Shown here: positions 44,448 through 53,682 of the stretch, one piece after another | Position numbering within the stretch: position 1 is the stretch's first letter | Layout of the letters: each line of letters opens with the position of its first letter | Source of the DNA: Capnocytophaga sp. oral taxon 878 | GTDB lineage: Bacteria; Bacteroidota; Bacteroidia; Flavobacteriales; Flavobacteriaceae | NCBI RefSeq assembly: GCF_002999135.1 | Contig: NZ_CP027229.1 | Location: 1,694,001-1,758,000, forward strand | Length of the DNA: 64,000 nt | Reading direction: 5' to 3' | The notes under the pieces: model-generated | The model's input: only the letters and a program-made list of their open reading frames with translations | The model's database searches: none | What the model was told of the DNA's origin: nothing | Translations under genes and position numbers: made by a program

Positions 44448-45671
44448 TTAAAACTCTTTTAAAGTGAAATACACCAATATAGGATTATCATCGTCCTTAA
44501 ACTGTTTGATTTTTTCTTTATCGGCCTCAGAAATATATTTGCTGTTTTTTAAAGCAGCATAATCATTAGTATCAGGTTTGTATAAGGAAACAAAATTATC
44601 ACCCGTTACCGCTATAGGAAACCCAAAAACAGGTATTTCAGTACGATTAAAACTTGTTATGGCTCCTCCTATCATATTGCCCGTTCTTTTATCTCGAAAA
44701 ATAATATTCCGATAGCCATTATAATAATTTTGGAGAAAGAATACATTTTGAGAAAATGTCTCAAGGTAGTCTCCTATATTAAAATAGCAATCATTATTTT
44801 GAGAATACCTTTCAAAAACACTAGAATCATCTCCGTAAATATACTTTTTAGGAAGTTTTTTATCGTAATCTAAAACAAATTCGGTATATAGTTTATCCTT
44901 TTTTGCGTCATATTTGTAAATACTATCAGAAAATTGCCCTGTTAAACTTATCAAACTATCATTTTTATATATAAAATAATAAGCTGACAGTGCTTTTATA
45001 TCTTTCGTTTGAGATATAGCTACAGATTCCAAACTAAAATCAGTTTTTGTAAACAAAAAAGCATAGTTCTCTTTTTCATTTAGGTGTGTATTACCTTGTT
45101 TAGGAATAGTTTTCAATATATAGCCATTATCAACCGCTATAAAATTATAAAAGTTAATAGGCAATCGTTCTTGACGAAGATAGTTCCCTTCTTTATCAAA
45201 AAACAGAAAAAAAGAATGCTGGAAAGCTATTAACTCTTCTGTATCAAAGTTATAATCAATGTCGTAAAGACGTTGCAGTTCGCCAGGTCCTTGACCGTGT
45301 GAAAAACGTTTTACAAATTTACCTTCAGCTGTAAAAATGATAATACTTCCTCCTTTAAATTTATCCAATATATAGATATAGTCATCGGTAGTAATAATCT
45401 TATAAATTCCATCAACCAAACTTTCTTCTGTTGTTTCTAAGGTAACTAATTTTACTTTTTCTACCATACTACCTAAATCAAATTTCTTTTTCCCAAGAAA
45501 AGGAGTAAGATTTAAATGGGTAGCCATTTTTTCTTCAGGAACCAATATTTTAGTATCACCTAAATGCAGAGAGGCTATTTGTTGTTCTGTAAAACGAACC
45601 TCTTTAGGAGTGTTATTACAAGAACATAAATATAATAATCCTATTATGTATAATATATAATATTTGTGCAT
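44448..45671 (-). CDS. Six-bladed beta-propeller lipoprotein, subtype B (in the NVEALA operon)
   Basis: A 407-residue lipoprotein: MHKYYILYIIGLLYLCSCNN (lipobox LCSC). Then TPKEVRFTEQQIASLHLGDT, HLNLTPFLGKKKFDLG, KLVTLETTEESLVDGIYKII and KRFSHGQGPGELQRLYDIDY, ending VLVYFTLKEF. It follows the NVEALA gene and precedes the CxxC gene by one base, so it is the only propeller copy still in a full operon context. Probably the parent of the subtype B copies elsewhere. Function unknown; a binding or docking role for the peptide is speculative. Confidence 0.83.
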   Translation of the reverse strand: MHKYYILYIIGLLYLCSCNNTPKEVRFTEQQIASLHLGDTKILVPEEKMATHLNLTPFLGKKKFDLGSMVEKVKLVTLETTEESLVDGIYKIITTDDYIYILDKFKGGSIIIFTAEGKFVKRFSHGQGPGELQRLYDIDYNFDTEELIAFQHSFFLFFDKEGNYLRQERLPINFYNFIAVDNGYILKTIPKQGNTHLNEKENYAFLFTKTDFSLESVAISQTKDIKALSAYYFIYKNDSLISLTGQFSDSIYKYDAKKDKLYTEFVLDYDKKLPKKYIYGDDSSVFERYSQNNDCYFNIGDYLETFSQNVFFLQNYYNGYRNIIFRDKRTGNMIGGAITSFNRTEIPVFGFPIAVTGDNFVSLYKPDTNDYAALKNSKYISEADKEKIKQFKDDDNPILVYFTLKEF

Positions 45672-45704
45672 AACAAAAAAACATTAAAATAATCAAACAA
45701 AGAG

Positions 45705-45762
45705 AAGCCCGAAAAGTTTTTGTATTTAATAAATAAATCTTTTATTAAAACTTTTCGGACTT
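45705..45762. terminator. Hairpin between the NVEALA and propeller genes
   Basis: AAGCCCGAAAAGTTTT (45705-45720) pairs with AAAACTTTTCGGACTT (45747-45762) with one G-T wobble around a 26-base loop, five bases beyond the NVEALA stop. The T8 run lies on the plus strand; on the minus (gene) strand only CTCTTTGTTT follows, so in the operon it may act as a partial terminator or a message-stabilising hairpin. Confidence 0.65.
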
Positions 45763-45766
45763 TTTT

Positions 45767-46141
45767 TTAACACTCTATCTCTGAGCAATTAACTTCTCCT
45801 ACAGGGCAGGTTATTTCTTTCCTAATATAAGGATTGTATTGAGAATCGTAACCTTCCACAGAACCTGATACTCCTCCATACCCGCCAGAAACTTTTCCTC
45901 CGGACTCTTTATTTGGACAATTACGTTTCCATTCTCTTTCATCTTTAGTCCATCCCTGACCTTTTAAAGTGTTACCAACTCCATCCCAAAAGCCCCATTC
46001 AGAGCTACTTAATGCTTCCACATTACTTAATGTCAAGTTTTGTAAAACATCATTTTCACTGTTAAGCTTTTTGCTTACACCATAACCACTTACTGCACTG
46101 ACAGCAAGAACTACTAAACTTGTGATAATTTTTCTTTTCAT
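45767..46141 (-). CDS. NVEALA-family exported peptide
   Basis: A 124-residue precursor. The N-terminus MKRKIITSLVVLAVSAVSGY is a hydrophobic leader; then VSKKLNSENDVLQNLTLSNV and EAL, which contains the NVEALA-type signature (here NVEALS). The mature part is Gly/Ser-rich (SGGKVSGGYGGVSGSVEGYD) with four cysteines: one in KRNCPNKE and three near the C-terminus (ITCPVGEVNCSEIEC). Such small proteins are known only from Bacteroidota, are often found near propeller lipoproteins, and have no established role. It has its own promoter at 46272-46302. Cleavage near the NVEALS motif is a guess. Confidence 0.82.
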   Translation of the reverse strand: MKRKIITSLVVLAVSAVSGYGVSKKLNSENDVLQNLTLSNVEALSSSEWGFWDGVGNTLKGQGWTKDEREWKRNCPNKESGGKVSGGYGGVSGSVEGYDSQYNPYIRKEITCPVGEVNCSEIEC

Positions 46142-46501
46142 TTTTTTTAATTAAATTTAGATTAACATTTCTTTATTTTTGCACTGTTTTCATATAAGGA
46201 GATAACTCGTAGCTTAGCTATCTATTTACCTTAAGTTAAGACAAATATAAATCCTTGTAACAATTTCGCAGCAAAGATAAAACACTTTATTAAAACTTCC
46301 AAATTTTAAATGTTAAAATTTCAATATAAATTATAGGATATATAAAGAGGTAAATAGTAAAGCTCTGAAAATTAATAGTTTGTAAATTGCATTTGTAATC
46401 TTTTTTTTTGTTTATTATCTGATGCAAAAAAAAAGAAAAGCAAACGCATAGCCGTTAATTTCTTTTTATAGAACTAAGAAAAAGCATACTATACGATTTT
46501 T
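46142..46501. other. Promoter region of the NVEALA operon
   Basis: The 360-base gap contains the NVEALA promoter, a second TATATTTG-like element (46242-46249) without a well-spaced TTG, and A/T runs near 46401-46440. No gene seen. Confidence 0.6.
46272..46302 (-). promoter_or_regulatory. Promoter for the NVEALA operon
   Basis: Minus strand: TTG at 46302-46300, 20-base spacer, TATCTTTG at 46279-46272, about 130 bases before the NVEALA ATG. The AATTTGGAAGTTTTA context is shared with the cassettes at 32.1, 34.9 and 37.5 kb. Confidence 0.7.
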
Positions 46502-47377
46502 TTACCTAACTACTTTTAAGAACCGTTCCCAGCGAAACTCGTTTGTATTGAGATTTACTGCTTTCCAAATAAACCATACCTTACCAGCTATATACTCATC
46601 GGGAATGAGGCCTATATAACGAGAATCACGTGAATTTAGCACATTATCGCCTGCCATAAAGTAATAATTGTGCTTAAAAGTATAATGAGTAAGGGGAGTC
46701 TGGTCTTGCCATAAGGTATCACGCTCCCAGCGTAGGGGGCATTCAGTTTCCCATTCAATAAGTTTTTTATACAGTAAGCTTTCGGTGCGATGAAGGGTAA
46801 GCATATCACCTTTTTTAGGAAGATAAAGTCCTCCAAAATCTTTAATTGTCCATCCTACAATACTATCCCAAGGAAAAGCTTCATACTCTACACCTTTCAG
46901 TTGTTCACGGCTAAGGCTATGTAACTGTTGCTGTGCTGGATAATAACCTAATGTATCGGGTAGGTGATTCACACTGTAAAAGCCTTCCTTAATATATAAG
47001 GTATCACCAGGCAGAGCTATGCAGCGCTTAAGATAGAATTTTGCAAATTCCATTTGTATTTGCTGGTTATTATTAGGGTAAGGATTATTGAACACCACTA
47101 CATCATTACGTTGTATATTCTGGTAACCTGGTAATCTATTTATATTGGTGCGCTTACCTGTTGCTACTTCAAAAATATCGTACCAACGTGGACCATAGGC
47201 TAACTTATTTACTAATATATTATCACCAGGAATGAGAGTAGGCATCATTGAGTGTGTGGGTATTTTGTATGAATCAACTACAAAAATACGTAATAGGAAA
47301 TATCCTACTCCTATCATTAGTAAGTAGAAGAAAATATCAAAAGATATTTTTAAAATTTTTACTATTCTTTGCTTCAT
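46502..47377 (-). CDS. lepB: Signal peptidase I
   Basis: A 291-residue S26 signal peptidase that removes signal peptides on the outer face of the inner membrane. One N-terminal membrane segment (about 12-35), catalytic Ser43 in IPTHSMMPTLIPGD, catalytic Lys117 in YLKRCIALPGD, and boxes D/E in MAGDNVLNSRDSRYIGLIPD. At 291 residues it is shorter than the ~500-residue LepB of many Bacteroidota, so it may be a second, specialised copy. It is the third gene of pyrB-BASS-lepB with short gaps, and the NVEALA gene follows 360 bases downstream. Confidence 0.92.
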   Translation of the reverse strand: MKQRIVKILKISFDIFFYLLMIGVGYFLLRIFVVDSYKIPTHSMMPTLIPGDNILVNKLAYGPRWYDIFEVATGKRTNINRLPGYQNIQRNDVVVFNNPYPNNNQQIQMEFAKFYLKRCIALPGDTLYIKEGFYSVNHLPDTLGYYPAQQQLHSLSREQLKGVEYEAFPWDSIVGWTIKDFGGLYLPKKGDMLTLHRTESLLYKKLIEWETECPLRWERDTLWQDQTPLTHYTFKHNYYFMAGDNVLNSRDSRYIGLIPDEYIAGKVWFIWKAVNLNTNEFRWERFLKVVR

Positions 47378-47391
47378 ATAAATCCTTTATC

Positions 47392-48258
47392 TCACTTTTT
47401 TATCCTTATAGTTACAATGGCAAAGGCAAACGTAGTAAAAAATGAAAAGATAGCATATACTAATGCTGGCTTGGTCATATTGGCATTACCCAATAGGGTA
47501 CCTGCTACCAAAATTGCCAAAGCTGTATTCTGCAGCCCTACTTCTATGCTTATAGTTGTAGCTTGTACTCCTGAAAGTTTGGACTTTAAGGCAATAAAAT
47601 AGCTGCATATCATAGCTATTAGGTGCATTAGGAGGGTAGCTGGCAGAAGTCGCCATATTTCATCGACGGAAATACCACTTCCTCCTGACTCGGTACCGCC
47701 AAAAAACTTAATGGCAAAGACCATTCCTAACAAAATAGTATTAACTACCTTTAAGGGGAAACGTATTTTAAGTGATATATTGGGGAAAAATCGGTTAAAG
47801 AAGAGCCCTAACAAAGCGGGTATAATTATGACTTTGGCTACCTCCCATACCATATCTATAATGGGGAGTGATACTTGTGTGTGTCCTCCCATAAAAATCT
47901 CTAATGCCCAGTTGGAAAGCACGGGGATGGTGAGGAGTATGAGCAGGCTATTGACTGCTGTAAGGGCTACTGCCAAGGCTGTATCGGCCTTTATAAGGTA
48001 GCTAATAAAATTGGATGTTGTGCCTCCTGGGCATATTGAAACTATTACCAAGCCTACTTTTTCGGCTGGTGATAAGTTCATAAACTCGGCGATTATAAAG
48101 GCGCAGATAGGCAAAAATACCATCTGCAAGAAAAGCCCTAAGTACAAGGGCTTTGATTTCTTAAATATATTCTCAAAATCAGAAAAACGCAGTGAGCTAC
48201 CTATTGCAAAGGTAATAAGCATCAGCACTGCTGAAAGCAAGTAATCTATAAAATTCAT
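47392..48258 (-). CDS. Bile acid:sodium symporter (BASS) family transporter
   Basis: A 288-residue membrane protein with about nine to ten segments. Family landmarks are VSICPGGTTSNFISYLIKAD (first crossover motif) and ISIEVGLQNTALAILVAGTL (second). Members of this family transport bile acids, pantoate or other organic anions with sodium; the bacterial substrate is unknown. It lies 24 bases after pyrB and 14 before lepB in one apparent operon, though no functional link is evident. Confidence 0.87.
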   Translation of the reverse strand: MNFIDYLLSAVLMLITFAIGSSLRFSDFENIFKKSKPLYLGLFLQMVFLPICAFIIAEFMNLSPAEKVGLVIVSICPGGTTSNFISYLIKADTALAVALTAVNSLLILLTIPVLSNWALEIFMGGHTQVSLPIIDMVWEVAKVIIIPALLGLFFNRFFPNISLKIRFPLKVVNTILLGMVFAIKFFGGTESGGSGISVDEIWRLLPATLLMHLIAMICSYFIALKSKLSGVQATTISIEVGLQNTALAILVAGTLLGNANMTKPALVYAIFSFFTTFAFAIVTIRIKK

Positions 48259-48282
48259 TTTTTATTTGCGAATGAAGGGGGG

Positions 48283-49218
48283 TTAGGCTTGGGGTTGTAG
48301 CTTTTCGGCAAGTAAGTAAATAACAGCCATACGTATAGCCACTCCATTTTCTACCTGTTGCAATATAACGGATTGAGGGCTATCTGCCACTTCACTAGTA
48401 ATCTCGACTCCACGGTTAATAGGGCCTGGGTGCATAATGAGAATCTCTTTATCCAATGATTTGAGGAGCTCCATTGTAAGCCCATACTGTTGTACATATT
48501 CACGTGTGGAAGGGAAATAACTTATATCTAAGCGCTCGTTTTGTATGCGTAGCATATTGGCTACATCGCACCAGTTGAGTGCTTTGCGCAAGTTGGTTTC
48601 TACCTTTACCCCAAGGGTATGTATGTATTTGGGTATAAGGGTTTGTGGGCCACATACCATTACCTCGGCCCCTTGCTTGTGTAGGGCGAAAATGTTGGAA
48701 AGTGCAACCCTTGAGTGCAATATATCGCCTACTATTACTACTTTTTTACCAGCTACATCGCCCAAGCGTTCGCGTATGGAGTATGAGTCCAACAAGGCTT
48801 GTGTAGGATGCTCGTGGGCACCATCGCCGGCATTGACAATGGCAGCTTTGACGTGCTGGGACAAGAACACTCCGGCACCGGGGTTGGGGTGGCGCATCAC
48901 TACCATATCGACTTTCATTGAGAGGATATTATTGACGGTATCGACCAGTGTTTCGCCTTTGGTAACTGATGATTGTGAAGCTGAAAAATTAATGACATCG
49001 GCTGAGAGGCGTTTTTCGGCCAATTCAAAAGAAAGGCGGGTGCGGGTGCTATTCTCAAAAAAAAGATTTGCAATGGTAATATCACGCAGTGAAGGCACTT
49101 TCTTTATGGGGCGGTTGATGACCTCCTTAAAATGGTCGGCTGTTTGAAATATGAGCTGAATATCAGCCTCAGTAATATATTTAATACCTAAAAGATGGTT
49201 TACACTTAATTGGCTCAT
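48283..49218 (-). CDS. pyrB: Aspartate carbamoyltransferase catalytic subunit
   Basis: Second step of pyrimidine synthesis: carbamoyl phosphate plus aspartate to N-carbamoylaspartate. The 311-residue product has the carbamoyl-phosphate loop FFENSTRTRLSFELAEKR (STRTR at 57-61), GAHEHPTQALLD and LIMHPGPINRGVEI near the C-terminus. I start at ATG 49218 (MSQLSVNHLLG); a longer frame to 49275 would overlap the promoter. carA, which supplies carbamoyl phosphate, is 11 kb away on the other strand. No pyrI follows. Confidence 0.95.
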   Translation of the reverse strand: MSQLSVNHLLGIKYITEADIQLIFQTADHFKEVINRPIKKVPSLRDITIANLFFENSTRTRLSFELAEKRLSADVINFSASQSSVTKGETLVDTVNNILSMKVDMVVMRHPNPGAGVFLSQHVKAAIVNAGDGAHEHPTQALLDSYSIRERLGDVAGKKVVIVGDILHSRVALSNIFALHKQGAEVMVCGPQTLIPKYIHTLGVKVETNLRKALNWCDVANMLRIQNERLDISYFPSTREYVQQYGLTMELLKSLDKEILIMHPGPINRGVEITSEVADSPQSVILQQVENGVAIRMAVIYLLAEKLQPQA

Positions 49219-49245
49219 TGTTTTGATTTTTGTTAAGCGATTGTG

Positions 49246-49275
49246 CAAAGGTACAAAACAATTTTCAATTGGCAA
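49246..49275 (-). promoter_or_regulatory. Promoter for pyrB operon
   Basis: Minus strand: TTG at 49275-49273, 19-base spacer, TACCTTTG at 49253-49246, 28 bases before the pyrB ATG. Confidence 0.7.
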
Positions 49276-49469
49276 GGAACAATAACATTTTTAACACACG
49301 TTGTTCTTTTTGCCTACTGGCAATTGGTGAATTTAGCTAGGAAATAAGAGGTAAAGAGGGGGTGGTACTTGATGGCGGGAAGAGATATGCTATACTGGCG
49401 AGATACTTAGCTGTGGCAGCTTGGTGAGTATCCTTCGCAACATACTTAGCTGTGGTAGCTCGGTAACTA

Positions 49470-49512
49470 TCCTTCGTTTATAGTTCGTTTATCCTTCGTT
49501 ATTCGTTCGTTC
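49470..49512 (+). repeat. 43-bp dispersed intergenic repeat, copy D
   Basis: Identical to copy E; relative to copy A the third unit reads TTTATCCTTCG. Upstream of and co-oriented with lptE. Confidence 0.85.
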
Positions 49513-49585
49513 GGCTTAAAAGGCGGTTGGGAGGGGCTTGTGGTAGAAGGGGTATTGGCTGGTGGTTGGCTAAACGAAGTATTTT

Positions 49586-49615
49586 TTGCTTATTAAGAAA
49601 AATATCGTATCTTTG
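49586..49615 (+). promoter_or_regulatory. Promoter for lptE
   Basis: TTG at 49586-49588, 19-base spacer, TATCTTTG at 49608-49615. This shows that lptE starts at 49637 and not at the upstream TTG. Confidence 0.7.
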
Positions 49616-49636
49616 CCCCCTGAAATTGAAAAAACA

Positions 49637-50128
49637 ATGAAATATCTCATATATATATGCCTCGCCTTTAGTACCCTTAGTTGTGGCATCTATAACTTTA
49701 CTGGCGGAAGCACTGGAAATGCCAAAACCTTTCAGGTAAATTTTTTCCGTAATGACGCTCCGCTTGTAGAACCAGGCCTTGATAGGGACTTTACCATTGC
49801 CCTGCAAGACCTTATCAATAACCAAACCAACCTGAGCCTTACCAACCGCAATGCGGACTTAGTGTACGAGGGCGAAATAGTGGAATTTAACATTACCCCT
49901 ATGACTGCTACCGCCCAACAAACAGCTGCACAAAACCGCGTAACTATAAGCGTAAATGTACGCTTTACCAACCATACCGAAGAAAAAAAAGATTTTGAAA
50001 AGCGCTTCTCTTTTTACTACGACTATCCTGCGGCAGCACAGTTCAATGCTGTAAAAAATGAAGCTATACCTCAAATCTTTGAGCGCATTACACAAGACAT
50101 ATTTAACGCATCACTGGCAGACTGGTAA
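49637..50128 (+). CDS. lptE: LptE-family LPS-assembly lipoprotein
   Basis: A 163-residue lipoprotein (MKYLIYICLAFSTLSCGIYN, Cys16). The body matches Bacteroidota LptE: NFTGGSTGNAKTFQVNFFRN, PLVEPGLDRDFTIALQDLIN, ADLVYEGEIVEFNITPM, RVTISVNVRFTNHTEEKKDF and the terminal ITQDIFNASLADW. LptE plugs the LptD barrel and helps place lipopolysaccharide in the outer leaflet. The neighbours TPR-like, secG, groES and groEL follow in the order seen in many Flavobacteriia (from memory). Confidence 0.88.
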   Translation: MKYLIYICLAFSTLSCGIYNFTGGSTGNAKTFQVNFFRNDAPLVEPGLDRDFTIALQDLINNQTNLSLTNRNADLVYEGEIVEFNITPMTATAQQTAAQNRVTISVNVRFTNHTEEKKDFEKRFSFYYDYPAAAQFNAVKNEAIPQIFERITQDIFNASLADW

Positions 50129-50129
50129 C

Positions 50130-50918
50130 TTGACCGTAAAACAATTCATAGAAATTATTAAAAATCCCTACACTATTAGCAAAGAACAAGTAAGTGAACT
50201 GGGCGAGATAGTGAAGGAATACCCTTATTTTCAGGCGGCAAGAGTACTACAACTGAAAATACTACACTCGGAAGGGAATTACCTCTATAATAAAGCTCTG
50301 AAATTAGCAGCAGTACATGTTAGCGACCGAACCGTACTTTTTAACTTTATAAACTCAAAAGAAATACCTGACTTTTCGGCTATACGGAGCGATTTTGAAC
50401 GTATTAGCAAGAGTCATGAACGGAAAGAGCCACTACCCGATGAGCATACCCCTCCAAAGGTAAGCTATATAGAGCCCGAGATACGCCCCTCTTTCCGCCC
50501 ACAACCACAACCGCCACAACCTATATTTGAAGAAAATATTTTCCCTGAAGAACTGATCAGAAATCAAGATCTAACACAGGTATTCACACCTAAAGAACCA
50601 CAACCAACCCCTAACCTAGACGATTACAAAAATGAGAATGTAGCCGAGAAATTTAAGCTTATTGACAAGTTCCTTGAGAACAACCCTAAAATTGAAGCTA
50701 AAAAGGACTACAATTCTGACGTGAATTTAGCCGACCAAGTGCAAGCTGATGAAAAACAATTAATGACGGAAACCTTAGCCCAAGTGTATGTAAATCAGGG
50801 CAAATACAAACAAGCCATACAAGCTTATGAAATATTAATTTTGAAAAATCCAAAAAAAAGTAGTTACTTTGCAGCCCAAATAGAACAAATTAAAAAATTA
50901 CAGCAAAATAATTTATAA
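50130..50918 (+). CDS. TPR-like protein of the lptE-secG cluster
   Basis: A 262-residue cytoplasmic protein if started at TTG 50130 (TVKQFIEIIKNPYTISKEQV), one base after the lptE stop; an ATG 72 bases upstream lies within lptE and adds unlikely sequence. It has a helical N-terminal region (EYPYFQAARVLQLKILHSEG), a Pro-rich linker (PEIRPSFRPQPQPPQPIFEE), and one TPR-like hairpin at the end (TLAQVYVNQGKYKQAIQAYE). Family found beside lptE/secG in Flavobacteriia; function unknown. Its last ~22 codons lie in the first copy of the 137-bp tandem duplication. Confidence 0.75.
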   Translation: MTVKQFIEIIKNPYTISKEQVSELGEIVKEYPYFQAARVLQLKILHSEGNYLYNKALKLAAVHVSDRTVLFNFINSKEIPDFSAIRSDFERISKSHERKEPLPDEHTPPKVSYIEPEIRPSFRPQPQPPQPIFEENIFPEELIRNQDLTQVFTPKEPQPTPNLDDYKNENVAEKFKLIDKFLENNPKIEAKKDYNSDVNLADQVQADEKQLMTETLAQVYVNQGKYKQAIQAYEILILKNPKKSSYFAAQIEQIKKLQQNNL

Positions 50919-51125
50919 ACAAATGACAGCATTCAACATCTTTTTAGTACTTATTGTAGTAGTATGTTTACTACTTGCGTTAGTAATTAAAAAAAAGTAG
51001 TTACTTTGCAGCCCAAATAGAACAAATTAAAAAATTACAGCAAAATAATTTATAAACAAATGACAGCATTCAACATCTTTTTAGTACTTATTGTAGTAGT
51101 ATGTTTACTACTTGCGTTAGTAATT
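50852..51125 (+). repeat. Perfect 137-bp tandem duplication
   Basis: Bases 50852-50988 are repeated exactly at 50989-51125. The unit holds the last codons and stop of the TPR-like gene and the first 22 codons of secG. Each copy starts in an A8 run. Confidence 0.97.
50923..51000 (+). pseudogene. Truncated secG start (25 codons) in the first repeat copy
   Basis: Reads MTAFNIFLVLIVVVCLLLAL then VIKKK and a stop: the first transmembrane helix of SecG plus a Lys tail made by the junction. It has the same upstream sequence as the intact gene, so it may be translated into a small membrane peptide. Confidence 0.7.
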
Positions 51126-51428
51126 ATGGTACAAAACCCTAAAGGCGGCGGGTTATCGTCTACCTTCGGTGGTAATACACAAGTGGTAGGAGGCGTGAAA
51201 AAAACTGGTGACTTCCTTGAGCGTAGTACTTGGACATTCGCTGGTGCCTTAGCAGTACTTATCCTAATTGCTAATACCCTTTTAGCTCCTTCAGGAGGAT
51301 TTGGTGGTGATTCAAAGCTATTAGACGGTAATACTCCTACTGCCCCTATTCAAAACAATCAGGCAACAGGTAATAACGCAGCACAAACTCCTGCTACACC
51401 TGCCACAAATTCTAACACCAACAACTAA
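51060..51428 (+). CDS. secG: Preprotein translocase subunit SecG
   Basis: A 122-residue inner-membrane protein with two membrane segments, and between them the family motif VQNPKGGGLSSTFGG. It assists SecYEA in protein export. The C-terminal ~45 residues are Asn/Thr/Ala-rich and low in complexity (QNNQATGNNAAQTPATPATN), as in other Bacteroidota SecG proteins. The ATG at 51060 lies in the second copy of a 137-bp tandem duplication. A hairpin overlaps its stop. Confidence 0.93.
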   Translation: MTAFNIFLVLIVVVCLLLALVIMVQNPKGGGLSSTFGGNTQVVGGVKKTGDFLERSTWTFAGALAVLILIANTLLAPSGGFGGDSKLLDGNTPTAPIQNNQATGNNAAQTPATPATNSNTNN

Positions 51429-51451
51429 AAACTGACAGTTTGTCAGTTTTT
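51427..51451 (+). terminator. Terminator after secG
   Basis: AAAAACTGACA and TGTCAGTTTTT form an 11-bp stem around GTT, overlapping the secG stop and ending in T5. Confidence 0.85.
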
Positions 51452-51541
51452 AGCCTTTGGCACACTTATGGCTATATAACAGTAGCCGACCCTAAAATAC
51501 CTAATAACTAAGAATAAGTAACTAAAAACAAAAAAACTAAA

Positions 51542-51820
51542 ATGGCAAAATTGAATATTAAACCATTAGCCGACAGAGTAGTTATCGAGCCTGCAGTAGC
51601 TGAAACTACTACCGCTTCAGGTATCATCATCCCTGATACCGCTAAAGAAAAACCTCAAAAAGGAACTGTAGTAGCTGTAGGAGCAGGTACTAAAGATAAC
51701 CCTGTAACCCTTAAAGTAGGGGATACTGTACTTTATGGAAAATACGCTGGTACTGAACTTAAATTAGAAGGTAAAGATTACCTAATTATGCGCGAAAACG
51801 ATGTATTAGCAGTAATCTAA
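51542..51820 (+). CDS. groES: Co-chaperonin GroES
   Basis: A 92-residue subunit that caps GroEL in ATP-dependent folding. It shows [20 protein letters not shown] (mobile loop with [12 protein letters not shown]), [22 protein letters not shown] and the final REND-VLAVI. 34 bases before groEL, as usual. I found no CIRCE inverted repeat in the ~90 bases upstream and no clear TAnnTTTG element there, so its promoter is unresolved. Confidence 0.97.
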   Translation: MAKLNIKPLADRVVIEPAVAETTTASGIIIPDTAKEKPQKGTVVAVGAGTKDNPVTLKVGDTVLYGKYAGTELKLEGKDYLIMRENDVLAVI

Positions 51821-51851
51821 TTCACAAACAACATTCAAAAATATAAACTAA

Positions 51852-53489
<1,638 letters not shown>

Positions 53490-53515
53490 TTTCATTGTAG
53501 ATTTTAAATTATACA

Positions 53516-53552
53516 AAAAGAGGCTGTCTCGAAAGAGGACAGCCTCTTTTAT
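53516..53552 (+). terminator. Terminator after groEL
   Basis: AAAAGAGGCTGTC and GACAGCCTCTTTT form a 13-bp stem with a 9-base loop and T run, about 30 bases past the stop. Confidence 0.92.
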
Positions 53553-53631
53553 TTTTATATAGTTATGTTTTATCTTTTGGACTTTACTCGTCTTTTTAGC
53601 CTAAATACCTCTATTTAGCCTTATTAACAAA

Positions 53632-53661
53632 TTGCTAATTAGCAAATTATCTGTATCTTTG
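53632..53661 (+). promoter_or_regulatory. Promoter for the acyltransferase gene
   Basis: TTG at 53632-53634, 19-base spacer, TATCTTTG at 53654-53661, 21 bases before the ATG. Confidence 0.72.
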
Positions 53662-53682
53662 CCCCGAAATTTTTAAGTAACT

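Larger units (their letters stand above)
49219..49585. other. Divergent intergenic region with repeat copy D
   Basis: Between pyrB and lptE: pyrB promoter, a purine-rich tract (GGAAATAAGAGGTAAAGAGG), imperfect duplicate phrases (ACTTAGCTGTGGCAGCT and ACTTAGCTGTGGTAGCT, near 49408 and 49444), then repeat D. No gene. Confidence 0.6.

Noticed and set aside
49499..49825. Minus-strand ORF of 108 codons across the lptE start
   Set aside because: It is antisense to lptE and its promoter, with no family features.
51452..51541. CIRCE-type operator upstream of groES
   Set aside because: I found no TTAGCACTC/GAGTGCTAA inverted repeat in the 90 bases before the start.
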